Shown piece by piece: positions 8,677-16,906 of a stretch of DNA of 63,784 nt; positions within the stretch are counted from its first letter, which is position 1; every line of letters begins with the position of its first letter. Source of the stretch: Fibrobacterota bacterium. Its GTDB lineage: Bacteria > Fibrobacterota > Fibrobacteria > UBA11236. Below the pieces are notes generated by a model, which searched no databases, had not been told where the DNA came from, and saw only the letters and a list, made by a program, of their open reading frames with translations. The position numbers were made by a program, and so were the translations under genes. The stretch spans positions 1-63,784 of the forward strand of contig CANIEU010000012.1 of NCBI GenBank assembly GCA_947466585.1, in the 5' to 3' direction.

Positions 8677-9471
8677 ATGAGCCTTCACAATAAACTTTTG
8701 TTTGCCTTGTCTGCGGTCGTGATGACCGTTTCGGTTTCTCAAGCCGCTGTCCGCGATACCATTCGCGTCAATTCCGGAGGTTCGGATTACACGGATACTC
8801 AGGGCCACTTGTGGGTCGCCGATTCGGGCTTCGTTGGGGGCCAGACCTATTCTGCGACCAGCACCATCGCCGGCACATCCGACCAGACGCTTTACCAAAA
8901 TGAGCGCTGGGATTCGGCTCCGTTTTCCTACGTCTTTAACGTGACGCCGGGCAGCTACCGTGTCAACCTCCTCAATGCAAGCCTCTATGCCAGCGTTTGC
9001 AACTCCGGCGGCCGTCGCTTCAACGTCCTGATCAACGGCGTCCAGGTGATGACCGACTACGACATGTATGACGAAATCGGCGCTTGCCTCACCGCCCAGA
9101 TCAAGACCTTCTACACCACGGTTACGAGCAACGGTAAGCTCACGATCGAATTCACCCTTGGCTCCGCCGGGAACCCCAAGATCGATGCCATCGAAGCCTA
9201 CCCGGGTGTGAACACGGGTATCCTCAACGGATCGGTCGGAAGCAAGTCCAACATTTCCATTGCCAGCTCGAGCAACGGCATTTCGGTGCAGACCAACGCC
9301 AAAGGCGCCTACACGCTGGAACTGCGCAACCTGCGTGGCGAGAGCATCAGCCAGAAGGTTGGATTCGGTTCCGGATCCCAGTCGTTCTCGGACCTGCGTC
9401 CGGGTCTCTACCTGCTGACCTCGAAGGTCGATGGCCAGACGGCCTCGCGCACCATCAGCGTCGTTCGTTAA
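8677..9471 (+). CDS. Secreted malectin-like domain protein with C-terminal sorting-like tail
   Basis: 264 residues. A signal peptide (KLLFALSAVVMTVSVSQA, cleavage near residue 24) leads into a malectin/carbohydrate-binding fold of about 150 residues. Typical elements are IRVNSGGSDYTDTQGHLWVAD, then YVFNVTPGSYRVNLLNA, FNVLINGVQV and LTIEFTLGSAGNPKIDAIE. Such domains bind sugars on surface or secreted proteins. After a Ser/Asn linker, the last ~70 residues (YTLELRNLRGESISQ ... GLYLLTSKVDG) resemble the beta-sandwich tails used for sorting in FCB bacteria. No catalytic domain is present, so it probably binds rather than cleaves carbohydrate. Confidence 0.75.
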   Translation: MSLHNKLLFALSAVVMTVSVSQAAVRDTIRVNSGGSDYTDTQGHLWVADSGFVGGQTYSATSTIAGTSDQTLYQNERWDSAPFSYVFNVTPGSYRVNLLNASLYASVCNSGGRRFNVLINGVQVMTDYDMYDEIGACLTAQIKTFYTTVTSNGKLTIEFTLGSAGNPKIDAIEAYPGVNTGILNGSVGSKSNISIASSSNGISVQTNAKGAYTLELRNLRGESISQKVGFGSGSQSFSDLRPGLYLLTSKVDGQTASRTISVVR

Positions 9472-9495
9472 TTCGAAGTCGAACTAGGTTCGATT

Positions 9496-9538
9496 AAAAA
9501 AAAGACTCGTCGCCCTTGGGCGACGAGTCTTTTTTTTA
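9496..9538. terminator. Bidirectional intrinsic terminator
   Basis: A perfect stem AGACTCGTCGCCC / GGGCGACGAGTCT with a TT loop, A8 on the left and T8 on the right, between the convergent malectin-like gene and the ABC permease gene. Confidence 0.93.
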
Positions 9539-9551
9539 AGGGAAATTTTAA

Positions 9552-9665
9552 CCAGACAACACAACAACACGGCAATCCAGCAATAAAACCACAAATCAAT
9601 CAGTATACGGTCTGATTTTCTAGGCGTGTTCTATTGTTGTGTTGCGGTACTGCTGTATTGTCCTG
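9552..9665. repeat. Inverted pair of octanucleotide arrays (locus 5)
   Basis: The left arm at 9552-9599 is six 8-nt units (CCAGACAA, CACAACAA, CACGGCAA, TCCAGCAA, TAAAACCA, CAAATCAA). The right arm at 9626-9665 is five units that read on the other strand as TAGAACAC, CACAACAA, TACCGCAA, TACAGCAG and CAGGACAA. The arms are therefore inverted copies of the same degenerate octamer, YANNNCAA. The right arm ends 12 nt before the permease stop codon. Confidence 0.65.
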
Positions 9666-9677
9666 TTCCCACTTTTC

Positions 9678-10781
9678 CTACCCGTGCCGCTCTTTGCGAC
9701 GCGTCCACTGATCGGCGGCAACGGCCGCCACGAGAATCAGGCCGAGGATGATTTTCTGGATGGTGGAAGCGATACCCATCTGCTCCATGCCGTTGAGGAT
9801 GGAGGCCATCAGCAGCGCGCCGAGAATCGACATCCACACATTGCCCGACCCGCCGCGCAGGCTGGTACCGCCGAGCACGCAGGCGGCGATGGCGTAGAGC
9901 TCCTGCTGGTCGCCGATGTCGGCGGCGCCCGCCATGAGCTGGCTGGTGGCCACGAGACCTGCGAGCCATGCCATCAATCCCATGAGCGCAAAGGTGAGCA
10001 CGAGAATGCCGCGCACCGGAACGCCCGCGTAGCGCGCGGCCTCGGGATTGCTGCCGAGTGCGAAGGCGTAACGCCCCGCACGCGTCTTCTGCGCGATGAA
10101 ATGGCAGACGAGACCGGCCACGCCGAGCGCGAGCACGGAGTAGGGGATGCCGCGATCCTGAGTGGCCACGGCAACCATCCCGAACAATCCGGCGGTCACC
10201 AGAGAGGCCGATCCGAAATTGCGGATGGCCTCCTTTAGGTTGCCGCGTCCGGAATCGCGCCGTGTCAGGAAGGTGACGATCCACAACGTTCCGACCACAC
10301 CGGTCACGATCAACCAAGCCGCGGAACCTTGCAGGTAGCCTTGCCCCAACTGAATGAGATGCTCGTCCCGTAACGGAATCACGGGATTCGCGAGGTACTG
10401 CTTGAGGCCCATGTAGGCGAGCAGGCCACTGAGCGTGACGATGAAGGACGGGACGCGGAGGAACGCGGTGAGACCGCCGTGGAGCATGCCGGCGGCGAGA
10501 CCGATCAAGGCGCTGGCGATGAGGGCTGCGGTCAGCGGCCAGCCGGCGGCCAGCAGCAGCGCGTTGACCGCACCAAGGAACCCAAGCAGGGAGCCGACGG
10601 AAAGGTCGATGTTGCCCGCGCCGATGACGAGCGTCATGCCCGCCGCGAGGATGCCGACCACCGAGAGGTACTTGAAGAGGTTGACCATGTTTCCGGCGGT
10701 AAGCACGGCGCCGTCGGAAAGCAGATGGAACAGCAGCCAGATTGCCGGAATGGCGATGAGCAAAACGAGCGCGCGTTTCAT
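9678..10781 (-). CDS. Sugar ABC transporter permease (RbsC/XylH family)
   Basis: Inner-membrane permease of a CUT2-type monosaccharide importer, 367 residues with about 10 hydrophobic segments. The N-terminal IDLSVGSLLG motif and GGTSLRGGSGNVWMSILGALLM (the EAA-like region contacting the ATPase) are family signatures. The insert around residues 150-200 and the length resemble xylose-type (XylH) permeases more than RbsC (about 320 aa). It starts 10 nt after the ATPase stop. No periplasmic binding protein gene is nearby, so the substrate is unassigned. Confidence 0.85.
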   Translation of the reverse strand: MKRALVLLIAIPAIWLLFHLLSDGAVLTAGNMVNLFKYLSVVGILAAGMTLVIGAGNIDLSVGSLLGFLGAVNALLLAAGWPLTAALIASALIGLAAGMLHGGLTAFLRVPSFIVTLSGLLAYMGLKQYLANPVIPLRDEHLIQLGQGYLQGSAAWLIVTGVVGTLWIVTFLTRRDSGRGNLKEAIRNFGSASLVTAGLFGMVAVATQDRGIPYSVLALGVAGLVCHFIAQKTRAGRYAFALGSNPEAARYAGVPVRGILVLTFALMGLMAWLAGLVATSQLMAGAADIGDQQELYAIAACVLGGTSLRGGSGNVWMSILGALLMASILNGMEQMGIASTIQKIILGLILVAAVAADQWTRRKERHG

Positions 10782-10791
10782 GGTTGCATTC

Positions 10792-12387
10792 TCATGTCGG
10801 GGTTCCTCCGGCGGCGAGGGCCAGGGTTTCTTCGAGGGTGATGTTTGCGGCGGGGCGTTCGGCCACGGCGCGCCCGGTCCGCAGCACGATCAGACGGTGC
10901 GCCAGCCTAAGCAGTTCTTCGGTCTCGGACGAGATCAGCAGCACGCCGAGCCCTTCCGCGGCCAGACCCTCGATCAGGGTGTAGAGTTCTTCCTTCGCGC
11001 CCACGTCGATGCCGCGCGTGGGTTCGTCGAGGATGAGGATTTTAGGATGCGTCAGCAAGGCGCGTGCGAACAGGGCTTTTTGCTGGTTGCCGCCCGACAG
11101 ATTGCCCGCGATAAAGTCGATGTCCGGTGTTTTCACTCGCAAGCGTCGGGTTTCGGTGTTGGCCACCGCGCGTTCGCGGGAGTCGCGCGTGAGCCACCCC
11201 AGCGAGCAGTAGTCGCGCAGCGCCGACAGCGTCATGTTGATGCGCACGCTTTTGTCGGCGAACAATCCGCGCCCGCGCCGGTCTTCGCAAACCAAGGCGA
11301 TGCCGTGCCGCTGCGCATGGCCGGCACCATGCGGCACATAGGCGCGGCCTTCGATCGAAACCGTGCCGCGTCCCCGCGTCGGGTAGAGTCCGCACAGGCT
11401 TTCGACCAGTTCGGTGCGGCCCGCTCCCATCAATCCGGCGAAACCGAGGATCTCGCCGGCGTGTAGGTCGAAGCCCACGTTCTCGACCACGTTGCGCGCG
11501 GGGTTCGCGGGATCGGGTAAGGTCCAGTCGCGCACGGAGAGGAGCGGCGCGGAATCCGTGATGGACGAAGGAAGGGCACGTTGGGCAGCAGCATGCTGCG
11601 ACCGTACCTTTCCTCCGGTCATGCGCGCGACGATTTCGGTGCCGTCGAACGGAGTTCCGTCCGATGTACGCAGGAAGGTTCCCGTGGATTCGCCGTTGCG
11701 CAGCACGGTGATGCGATCCGCGAGGCGGAACACTTCGTCGAGGCGGTGCGAGATGTAGAGGATGCCCATGCCGTCGGCACGCAGGCGTTGCAAGGTCTCG
11801 ATCAGGCGTTCCGCCTCGCGCGCGCTGAGCGCTGATGTCGGTTCGTCGAGGATCAGGACATTCGCCGCAAGCCGTCCATCAGGCGGCGCTTTCAGCGCGC
11901 GCGCGATTTCAACCATCTGTCGCAGCCCAACGGGCAGGCCGCCCACGGGAGCGTCCACATCGATATCCTCAAGCCCGAGGGTATCGAGGGCCGCCCGCGC
12001 TTCGGTGCGTATGCGCCGGGTGTCGGGCATGCCCCAGGAGAGACCGAGGCGCATGGGTTCTTCGCCAAGGAAGATGTTGTCGGCGACGGTGAGGTCGGGG
12101 CAGAGGGCCAGTTCCTGGTGGATGGCGCGGATGCCCGCAAGCAGGGCGTCGCCGGGGTTTTGGAAACGACAGGGTTGTTCACCGTGTGAATCGAAAAGGG
12201 AGACCGAGCCTCCATATGCTCCCGCGGGAATTACGCCGCACAGGATTTTGATCAGGGTGGATTTGCCCGCACCGTTTTCGCCGCACAGCGCATGGATTTC
12301 TCCCGCTTGCAAATCGAAATCGACACCGCCCAGCGCGCGTACGCCGGGGTAGTGCATCGTCAGGCCACGGGCGGTCAGAAGGGACAT
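10792..12387 (-). CDS. Sugar ABC transporter ATPase, two ABC domains (RbsA/XylG family)
   Basis: A 531-residue tandem ATPase that powers the adjacent permease. In the first half the Walker A is GENGAGKST and the Walker B is LILDEPTSALS. In the second half the Walker A is degenerate (GLMGAGRTE) and the signature/Walker B are LSGGNQQK and LILDEPTRGID. This asymmetry is normal for CUT2 ATPases. An array of 7-nt repeats abuts its promoter region, with the -7-like TATTTTCT at 12391-12398. Confidence 0.9.
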   Translation of the reverse strand: MSLLTARGLTMHYPGVRALGGVDFDLQAGEIHALCGENGAGKSTLIKILCGVIPAGAYGGSVSLFDSHGEQPCRFQNPGDALLAGIRAIHQELALCPDLTVADNIFLGEEPMRLGLSWGMPDTRRIRTEARAALDTLGLEDIDVDAPVGGLPVGLRQMVEIARALKAPPDGRLAANVLILDEPTSALSAREAERLIETLQRLRADGMGILYISHRLDEVFRLADRITVLRNGESTGTFLRTSDGTPFDGTEIVARMTGGKVRSQHAAAQRALPSSITDSAPLLSVRDWTLPDPANPARNVVENVGFDLHAGEILGFAGLMGAGRTELVESLCGLYPTRGRGTVSIEGRAYVPHGAGHAQRHGIALVCEDRRGRGLFADKSVRINMTLSALRDYCSLGWLTRDSRERAVANTETRRLRVKTPDIDFIAGNLSGGNQQKALFARALLTHPKILILDEPTRGIDVGAKEELYTLIEGLAAEGLGVLLISSETEELLRLAHRLIVLRTGRAVAERPAANITLEETLALAAGGTPT

Positions 12388-12398
12388 GTGAAGAAAAT

Positions 12399-12547
12399 AG
12401 CTTACAGCTTACAGCGGATAGCTAAGACAAAACAAGAAGCTGGAGACCTGCCGGATAGTACGGCCCGGATCAATACGGAAAAGAAAAGCGAACAGGTAAC
12501 GGACTAAAGTCTCGTTCCTGTTCGCTGTAAGCTGTCCGCTGTTCGCT
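12399..12547. repeat. Inverted pair of heptanucleotide arrays (locus 1)
   Basis: The left arm at 12399-12426 is AGCTTAC, AGCTTAC, AGCGGAT, AGCTAAG. The right arm at 12520-12547 is GTTCGCT, GTAAGCT, GTCCGCT, GTTCGCT, which are reverse complements of AGCGAAC, AGCTTAC, AGCGGAC and AGCGAAC. Two further units (AGCGAAC, AGGTAAC) at 12487-12500 pair with the right arm. The right arm ends one base before the GH2 stop codon. The left arm starts 11 nt before the ATPase ATG. Confidence 0.8.
12487..12526 (-). terminator. Intrinsic terminator after the GH2-like gene
   Basis: On the minus strand the stem AGCGAACAGG / CCTGTTCGCT, extended by inner pairs to a 2-nt loop, is followed by TTTTCTTTTCC. Its outer 7 bp is itself a unit of the heptamer array. 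Confidence 0.75.
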
Positions 12548-12548
12548 C

Positions 12549-15305
12549 TTATTTCGCCAGTTGAATCAGGTTCGCGAACAACGCGTCGGCCAAGGCGTTT
12601 TTGCCCAAACGATCGAAGAGATCGAACTGACAGAAAATCACCTTGCCCTTGCCATGCGGAACCACGGCGAGGTCGGCACCCCAACGGATTTTGCCCTTGG
12701 CACCCGGAGTCGAGTTGAAGCTGAGGCTGCCCGCATGGACGACGGTTTTCTCGGGCAGGTGATCGAGGCTCCACAGCGGCTGGATCTCCGCGAAGGTCTC
12801 ATCCATCATGCCCGGTCCGGGAAGGTCCTTGAACGCAGGGCTTTTGCCGAGATAATGGTAAGCGCCCTGGGGCCCGCCCGCCGTGCGGATGAGCGTGAGA
12901 TCGGCGCCAACGCCCTTGAGGCTCTGGGCCTTCTTGAGGTCTTCCTCGTTGATGGGGCCGAGGATGAGGGTGGCACCTTGATTGGCGCGGTCGAAGGCCT
13001 TCTTGAGCGCGGCTTCGGGGATGTCGTGCAAACCTGCCGCCACGATCACCGGCGCGTCTTCGGTGGAGGACCACGAGACGGTATCAGGGAACGTGCCCAG
13101 CAGCGTGACCTTCTTGAGCGCGGAGTCGAGTTTGACTTCGGGCGGTACGAAGAAGGATTCTTCGGTGCGGCTGATTTCCTTGCCGTTCTTGGTGAGCACG
13201 AGGTCGAACGTGAAACGTCCGCGTTCGAAGCCGACGGGGAACTGGAACTTGCCGACGGCGTTGAGGCCCGACTTGGCCTTGCCCGACAGCGATTCGGAGT
13301 GGAGCGAGCGGCCGTTGGGGCCCTTCACGCGGAACTGCACCACGTAGTCGCCGAGTCCGTCTTCGTTGAAGACGTGCACCTTGACCGAAGCGGAGCTGCC
13401 GGAATACGGCGTACGCTCTTCGGCTTCGGCGAACACGCGCACGGGGCGGTTCACGTTGCGCAGCGTCTCGAGCAGTTCGGTTTTGGCGGTGCGCAGGGTG
13501 TCGAACAGACCGGTGAAGCGCAGGCCCTGGTCCACCGCGTTTTCGAGGATGTACCCGGAGACCTGCGTGTTGGTGAAGAGTGCCTCGATCTGACGCTTGA
13601 GGGACGCGCGTCCGAGCACATCGGCATCGGCGAAGAAGGCGGCTGCGTTCTTCCACGGCACGCCGCGATCTTTGCGTTCCAACAATCCGGCTTCGAGCTC
13701 CTGCACCAGCTTGGCGAGGTCTTTGTTGTCTTGCGAGGCGGAGAACTTTTTGGAGTTCTCGAGCAGTGCGGCGGGGTCGCCGAACACCGGAACACCCAAC
13801 CCGTCGACCAGCACCTTGCCGACGATTTGATCTTTGAGATAGTTGTAACGTTCCCAGTACGACTTGTTGCCGTGGATGCCGTCGGCGACGAGCTTGCTGT
13901 CCTTGGAGGTGCAATAGTTCGAGAGCATCGCATAGCCGCGACGTGAGAGCGGGTAGCCCAAACGGAGTTTGTGGCCTTCGAAGGGGGAGATCTGCGCGGT
14001 CACAGGCTCGTAAACCTTGCCGAGGTCGATTTTGCCGCCGCCGTGGTTGTCGAGGGTCACCGAACCGAGGTTGGAAAACACCGGGCGGGTGGGGTCGAGG
14101 TCGGCCGTGAAGCGCAGCAGCTTGTTGCCGTTCTCGAGCGCGAGCGAACCGTTTTCGGAACCGATCACCCATCCGAACACGCTGGGGTGATGTCCGTCGC
14201 GTTCGACCAGGGATTGCAGCTGCGACTTGATTTGGTCGACGCCATCCTTGCTGGCCTTCATGTTGTAGGCGGTGGTCTCTTGCAACACCAACAGACCGAT
14301 TTCGTCGCAGATGTCGAGCACTTCGGGAGGCAGGGGCGCGCCGAAGCCGCGGATCAGGTTGAAACCCGCGTCGCGAAGGGCGGTGAGCTCGCCGCGGATG
14401 TTGACCGGGTGCGCGGGCAGGCCGTGCGTGAAGTTGAAGAACCAAGGGTAGCCCACGCCTCGCACCTTGAAGGAGGCGTGGTTCAGACGGAAGGTGCCCT
14501 TGTCGACTTCGACGCCGCGCATGCCGAAGCGCACCTTGGCGATGGGACTGCCGGGCATGCGGATCTGCAACGTATAGAGCGCCGGCGAGGCAGGGCTCCA
14601 GACCTTACCGCCCTCGAGCTGCATCGCCATCAGGTACGAACCGTTTTCCTTGTCGAGACGGATGTTCTTCACCAAGGTGCCCGTCTCTCCGTCGGGATTG
14701 GTGATATCGAACGCCGCTTCGGTCTGAAAGCTCTTCGAGTTCCAGAAGCGCACTTCGACCGTGATGCGGTCGGCTTCAAAGTCGGGCAGCACGTTGATGG
14801 AGCGGATCACGGCCTTGTTGGCGGTGTGGAGTTCAACCGGGGCGGTAAGGCCCGCGTAGGCCCCGCGCTGGAACGGATTTCCGAGGGGCAATTCCGCGGA
14901 ACCGGTTTCGCCGATACGGCCTTGTTTGTCTGGCGTCTGGATGCGGATCACCAGAAAGTTTTTGTCGGCGGGCTTGAAGGTCTTGCCCGCATCGAGATCA
15001 AAGGATACGTGGCCGAAGGCGCGGGTGCCGAGTTGTTCGCCGTTGAGCCAGACCGTACTGTGAGGGTGCGCATCGCGGAGGCGAAGGAGAAAACGCTTGA
15101 CGCCGTCCTTCTTCTCCACCGTGAACTCACGGAAATAAAATCCGATGGTGGCGCCATCGGGATTGGACTCGTGTTGGAACAAGTGGGGGAGACTGATCTT
15201 GCGCGTGCCGGTCGGCTTCAGCCGGAACCATTGGCCCGTGACTCCCGCATCCGCGGCGTCAAAGCAAAATTCCCAACCTTCTTCGAAGCGAATGATATCG
15301 GCCAT
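12549..15305 (-). CDS. GH2-family-like beta-glycosidase
   Basis: 918 residues from the ATG at 15305, without a signal peptide, so probably cytoplasmic. Domain order follows GH2: a sugar-binding jelly roll (about 20-180, with FYFREFTV and VWLNGEQLG), an immunoglobulin-like domain (about 190-300), and the start of a TIM barrel (VRGVGYPWFFNFTHG, LRDAGFNLIRGFGAPLPPEVLDICDEIGLLVLQE). The acid/base region HPSVFGWVIGSENGS has Ser-Glu where GH2 enzymes have Asn-Glu. I cannot find a clear nucleophile Glu context downstream. The C-terminal ~300 residues are beta-rich and unassigned. It precedes the sugar importer on the same strand, so an oligosaccharide-use role is plausible. Activity is uncertain. 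Confidence 0.7.
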   Translation of the reverse strand: MADIIRFEEGWEFCFDAADAGVTGQWFRLKPTGTRKISLPHLFQHESNPDGATIGFYFREFTVEKKDGVKRFLLRLRDAHPHSTVWLNGEQLGTRAFGHVSFDLDAGKTFKPADKNFLVIRIQTPDKQGRIGETGSAELPLGNPFQRGAYAGLTAPVELHTANKAVIRSINVLPDFEADRITVEVRFWNSKSFQTEAAFDITNPDGETGTLVKNIRLDKENGSYLMAMQLEGGKVWSPASPALYTLQIRMPGSPIAKVRFGMRGVEVDKGTFRLNHASFKVRGVGYPWFFNFTHGLPAHPVNIRGELTALRDAGFNLIRGFGAPLPPEVLDICDEIGLLVLQETTAYNMKASKDGVDQIKSQLQSLVERDGHHPSVFGWVIGSENGSLALENGNKLLRFTADLDPTRPVFSNLGSVTLDNHGGGKIDLGKVYEPVTAQISPFEGHKLRLGYPLSRRGYAMLSNYCTSKDSKLVADGIHGNKSYWERYNYLKDQIVGKVLVDGLGVPVFGDPAALLENSKKFSASQDNKDLAKLVQELEAGLLERKDRGVPWKNAAAFFADADVLGRASLKRQIEALFTNTQVSGYILENAVDQGLRFTGLFDTLRTAKTELLETLRNVNRPVRVFAEAEERTPYSGSSASVKVHVFNEDGLGDYVVQFRVKGPNGRSLHSESLSGKAKSGLNAVGKFQFPVGFERGRFTFDLVLTKNGKEISRTEESFFVPPEVKLDSALKKVTLLGTFPDTVSWSSTEDAPVIVAAGLHDIPEAALKKAFDRANQGATLILGPINEEDLKKAQSLKGVGADLTLIRTAGGPQGAYHYLGKSPAFKDLPGPGMMDETFAEIQPLWSLDHLPEKTVVHAGSLSFNSTPGAKGKIRWGADLAVVPHGKGKVIFCQFDLFDRLGKNALADALFANLIQLAK

Positions 15306-15483
15306 GCGGATCCCCGGCCGGAATACGCGGGCGGAGACGATTTTCCTTGCGCGGTATCCGGTATAAAACGAGGACGGAAAAGGTAGAAAAATGACCAGAA
15401 CTTCGCCGGAAAATAAGCAATTACCGGAGGTTACGGGAATGCGAATTCTTGACGAAATTGGGCCATCTTCAAAATTCGGCACT

Positions 15484-15515
15484 AAAAAACCCTCTCCGCC
15501 CAAGGCGAAGAGGGT
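15484..15515 (-). terminator. Intrinsic terminator after the Arg/Asp/Gly-rich gene
   Basis: Read on the minus strand, CCCTCTTCGCC / GGCGGAGAGGG with a TTG loop is followed by TTTTTT. Confidence 0.85.
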
Positions 15516-15536
15516 CGAATTCAATCGAAGAAAGGA

Positions 15537-16370
15537 TTAGACCGTCGGGGTCGCTTCCGCTTCGTCGATGTCGAAGCGGGGCTTCTTCTTCAACTGGGTG
15601 CGACGACCGTGCTGCACGTCTTCACCGGCGCCCACGAAGGTATCGGCGGCCGGTTCCCGAAAAGGAGCGGCTTCCGAACGCTCGGCGGCCGGGGCGTCCG
15701 AAAAGGACGTCAAGGGACGGCGGGCGGGCAGGCTGGTGTGGGCTTCGGCCGCAGGAGCGGAGAATTCCGGAGCGGAAGAAGCGGCCGGGGCGGCTTCGCG
15801 GGTTTCGCTGAATTCACGCGGGGGACGGCTTTCGCGATTTCCATCACGGTTGCCATCGCGGCGCCCGTCACGGTTACGGTCGCCATCGCGGCCATCGCGG
15901 CGCGGTCCACGATCACCTTCGGCACGTTCCGGGCGCGGGCCACGGTCACCTTCGGGACGGTCGGTGCGGGGCGCACGATCGCCTTCCGTGCGCTCGGGAC
16001 GCGGTCCACGACTACCGTCACGATTGCGGTCGCCGTCGCGGCGCTCGCGGCCGCCTTCGGCACGTTCGGGGCGCGGGCCACGATCGCCTTCGGGACGTCC
16101 GTCACGACGCTCGCGGCCATCGCGGCCACCTTCGCGGCGTTCGCCTTCACGACCTTCGCGGCCGGCGGATGCGCCTTGACGGTCGCGGTTGCGGTTGCCG
16201 TTCAGGGCTTCGTCCAGCTTGACCGGCTTGAGACGGAGCTGCGGCGACATTTTCTTGACGACGGGCTGATGGAGCAGGTAGAGAACGGATTTGATGCGCA
16301 AGGCCACGTAAAGAGCCGCGATCAAGGTTGCGGCCGAAAGGGCCAGGGTGAAATACGAGATGATTTCCAT
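15537..16370 (-). CDS. Membrane-anchored, Arg/Asp/Gly-rich disordered protein
   Basis: 277 residues; no known family recognised. The N-terminus has one hydrophobic segment (about 5-27, FTLALSAATLIAALYVALRI) followed by a short basic region (KKMSPQLRLKPVKLDEAL). From about residue 55 to 180 the chain is almost only R, D, G, E, N and P, with repeats of the type EGDRGPRPERA; by my count about 30% of it is Arg. The tail is Ala/Pro/Glu-rich and ends KKKPRFDIDEAEATPTV. AGGAAT precedes the ATG at 16370. It is a charged, RNA- or protein-binding-like polyampholyte tethered to the membrane. It is divergent from lexA and followed by a strong terminator. Confidence 0.7.
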   Translation of the reverse strand: MEIISYFTLALSAATLIAALYVALRIKSVLYLLHQPVVKKMSPQLRLKPVKLDEALNGNRNRDRQGASAGREGREGERREGGRDGRERRDGRPEGDRGPRPERAEGGRERRDGDRNRDGSRGPRPERTEGDRAPRTDRPEGDRGPRPERAEGDRGPRRDGRDGDRNRDGRRDGNRDGNRESRPPREFSETREAAPAASSAPEFSAPAAEAHTSLPARRPLTSFSDAPAAERSEAAPFREPAADTFVGAGEDVQHGRRTQLKKKPRFDIDEAEATPTV

Positions 16371-16833
16371 GTGGAAGATTCCTGGGTTCAATGTGTTCCG
16401 GCGGGCGGGGGCACGGTGGCGACCCGATGTTTTGCCGAAAACGCGTCCTGATTGGTATGCCGGCCTCCCCGTGGACGCGGAAAAATTCCGGCGAGGGGCG
16501 CGGTGCTGAACGTTGAACCGGGTGTTTGGGATTCGGATCCGGGGATCCCGAGAGCGATTTCCGGGGGTCGCGGCCATTGCCTTTGTAATAGGCGGGCGCG
16601 GGACTAAGGAAGTTTCGCCGGTTCGCCGGGAGCGGTTCTCTCGTCCTGCTGGCCGCTGCCCATTCACATTGGGGGGAGCGGAGGAAGACGTCGGAGTGAA
16701 GTTCCGGGCAAAAAAATCGTTAAAACCGGGTTCATCAAGGTTCGCCTTGCCATTGCCAAAGTCATGGCAATTCGACGCAACCTCAAGCACCGGCGCAGAA
16801 TCTAGTACCCATTGTACCAATTTGCAATCAAAG
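16371..16833. other. Long spacer between the divergent Arg/Asp/Gly-rich gene and lexA
   Basis: About 460 nt with no supported gene; the frames that remain open lack start signals and family resemblance. It holds the leader and promoter of the minus-strand gene (not recognisable as TAnnTTTG) and ends at the lexA control region. Confidence 0.5.
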
Positions 16834-16874
16834 TACGTGAACGTATTGACAAGTGGCTTTATGTGCAGTATATT
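16834..16874 (+). promoter_or_regulatory. lexA promoter and candidate operator
   Basis: TTGACA (16846-16851) and TATATT (16869-16874) are separated by 17 nt, a textbook sigma70 promoter. A 12-bp palindrome TACGTGAACGTA (16834-16845) abuts the -35. GTGCA (16864-16868), half of the Fibrobacter-type LexA box as I recall it (TGCNCN4GTGCA), lies just before the -10. Either could be the autoregulatory site. I do not see a full canonical SOS box. Confidence 0.6.
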
Positions 16875-16906
16875 CGGAACGAAATAACGTGAAAAAGGGG
16901 GTTTCA

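Noticed and set aside
13971-15386. A 471-codon plus-strand frame opposite the GH2-like gene
   Set aside because: Antisense shadow of a gene with recognisable GH2 domains; no family resemblance.
15568-16451. Arg/Ser-rich and Ala/Thr-rich frames opposite the Arg/Asp/Gly-rich gene
   Set aside because: All frames of this low-complexity DNA are open. Only the minus-strand frame has a membrane helix, ribosome binding site and terminator.
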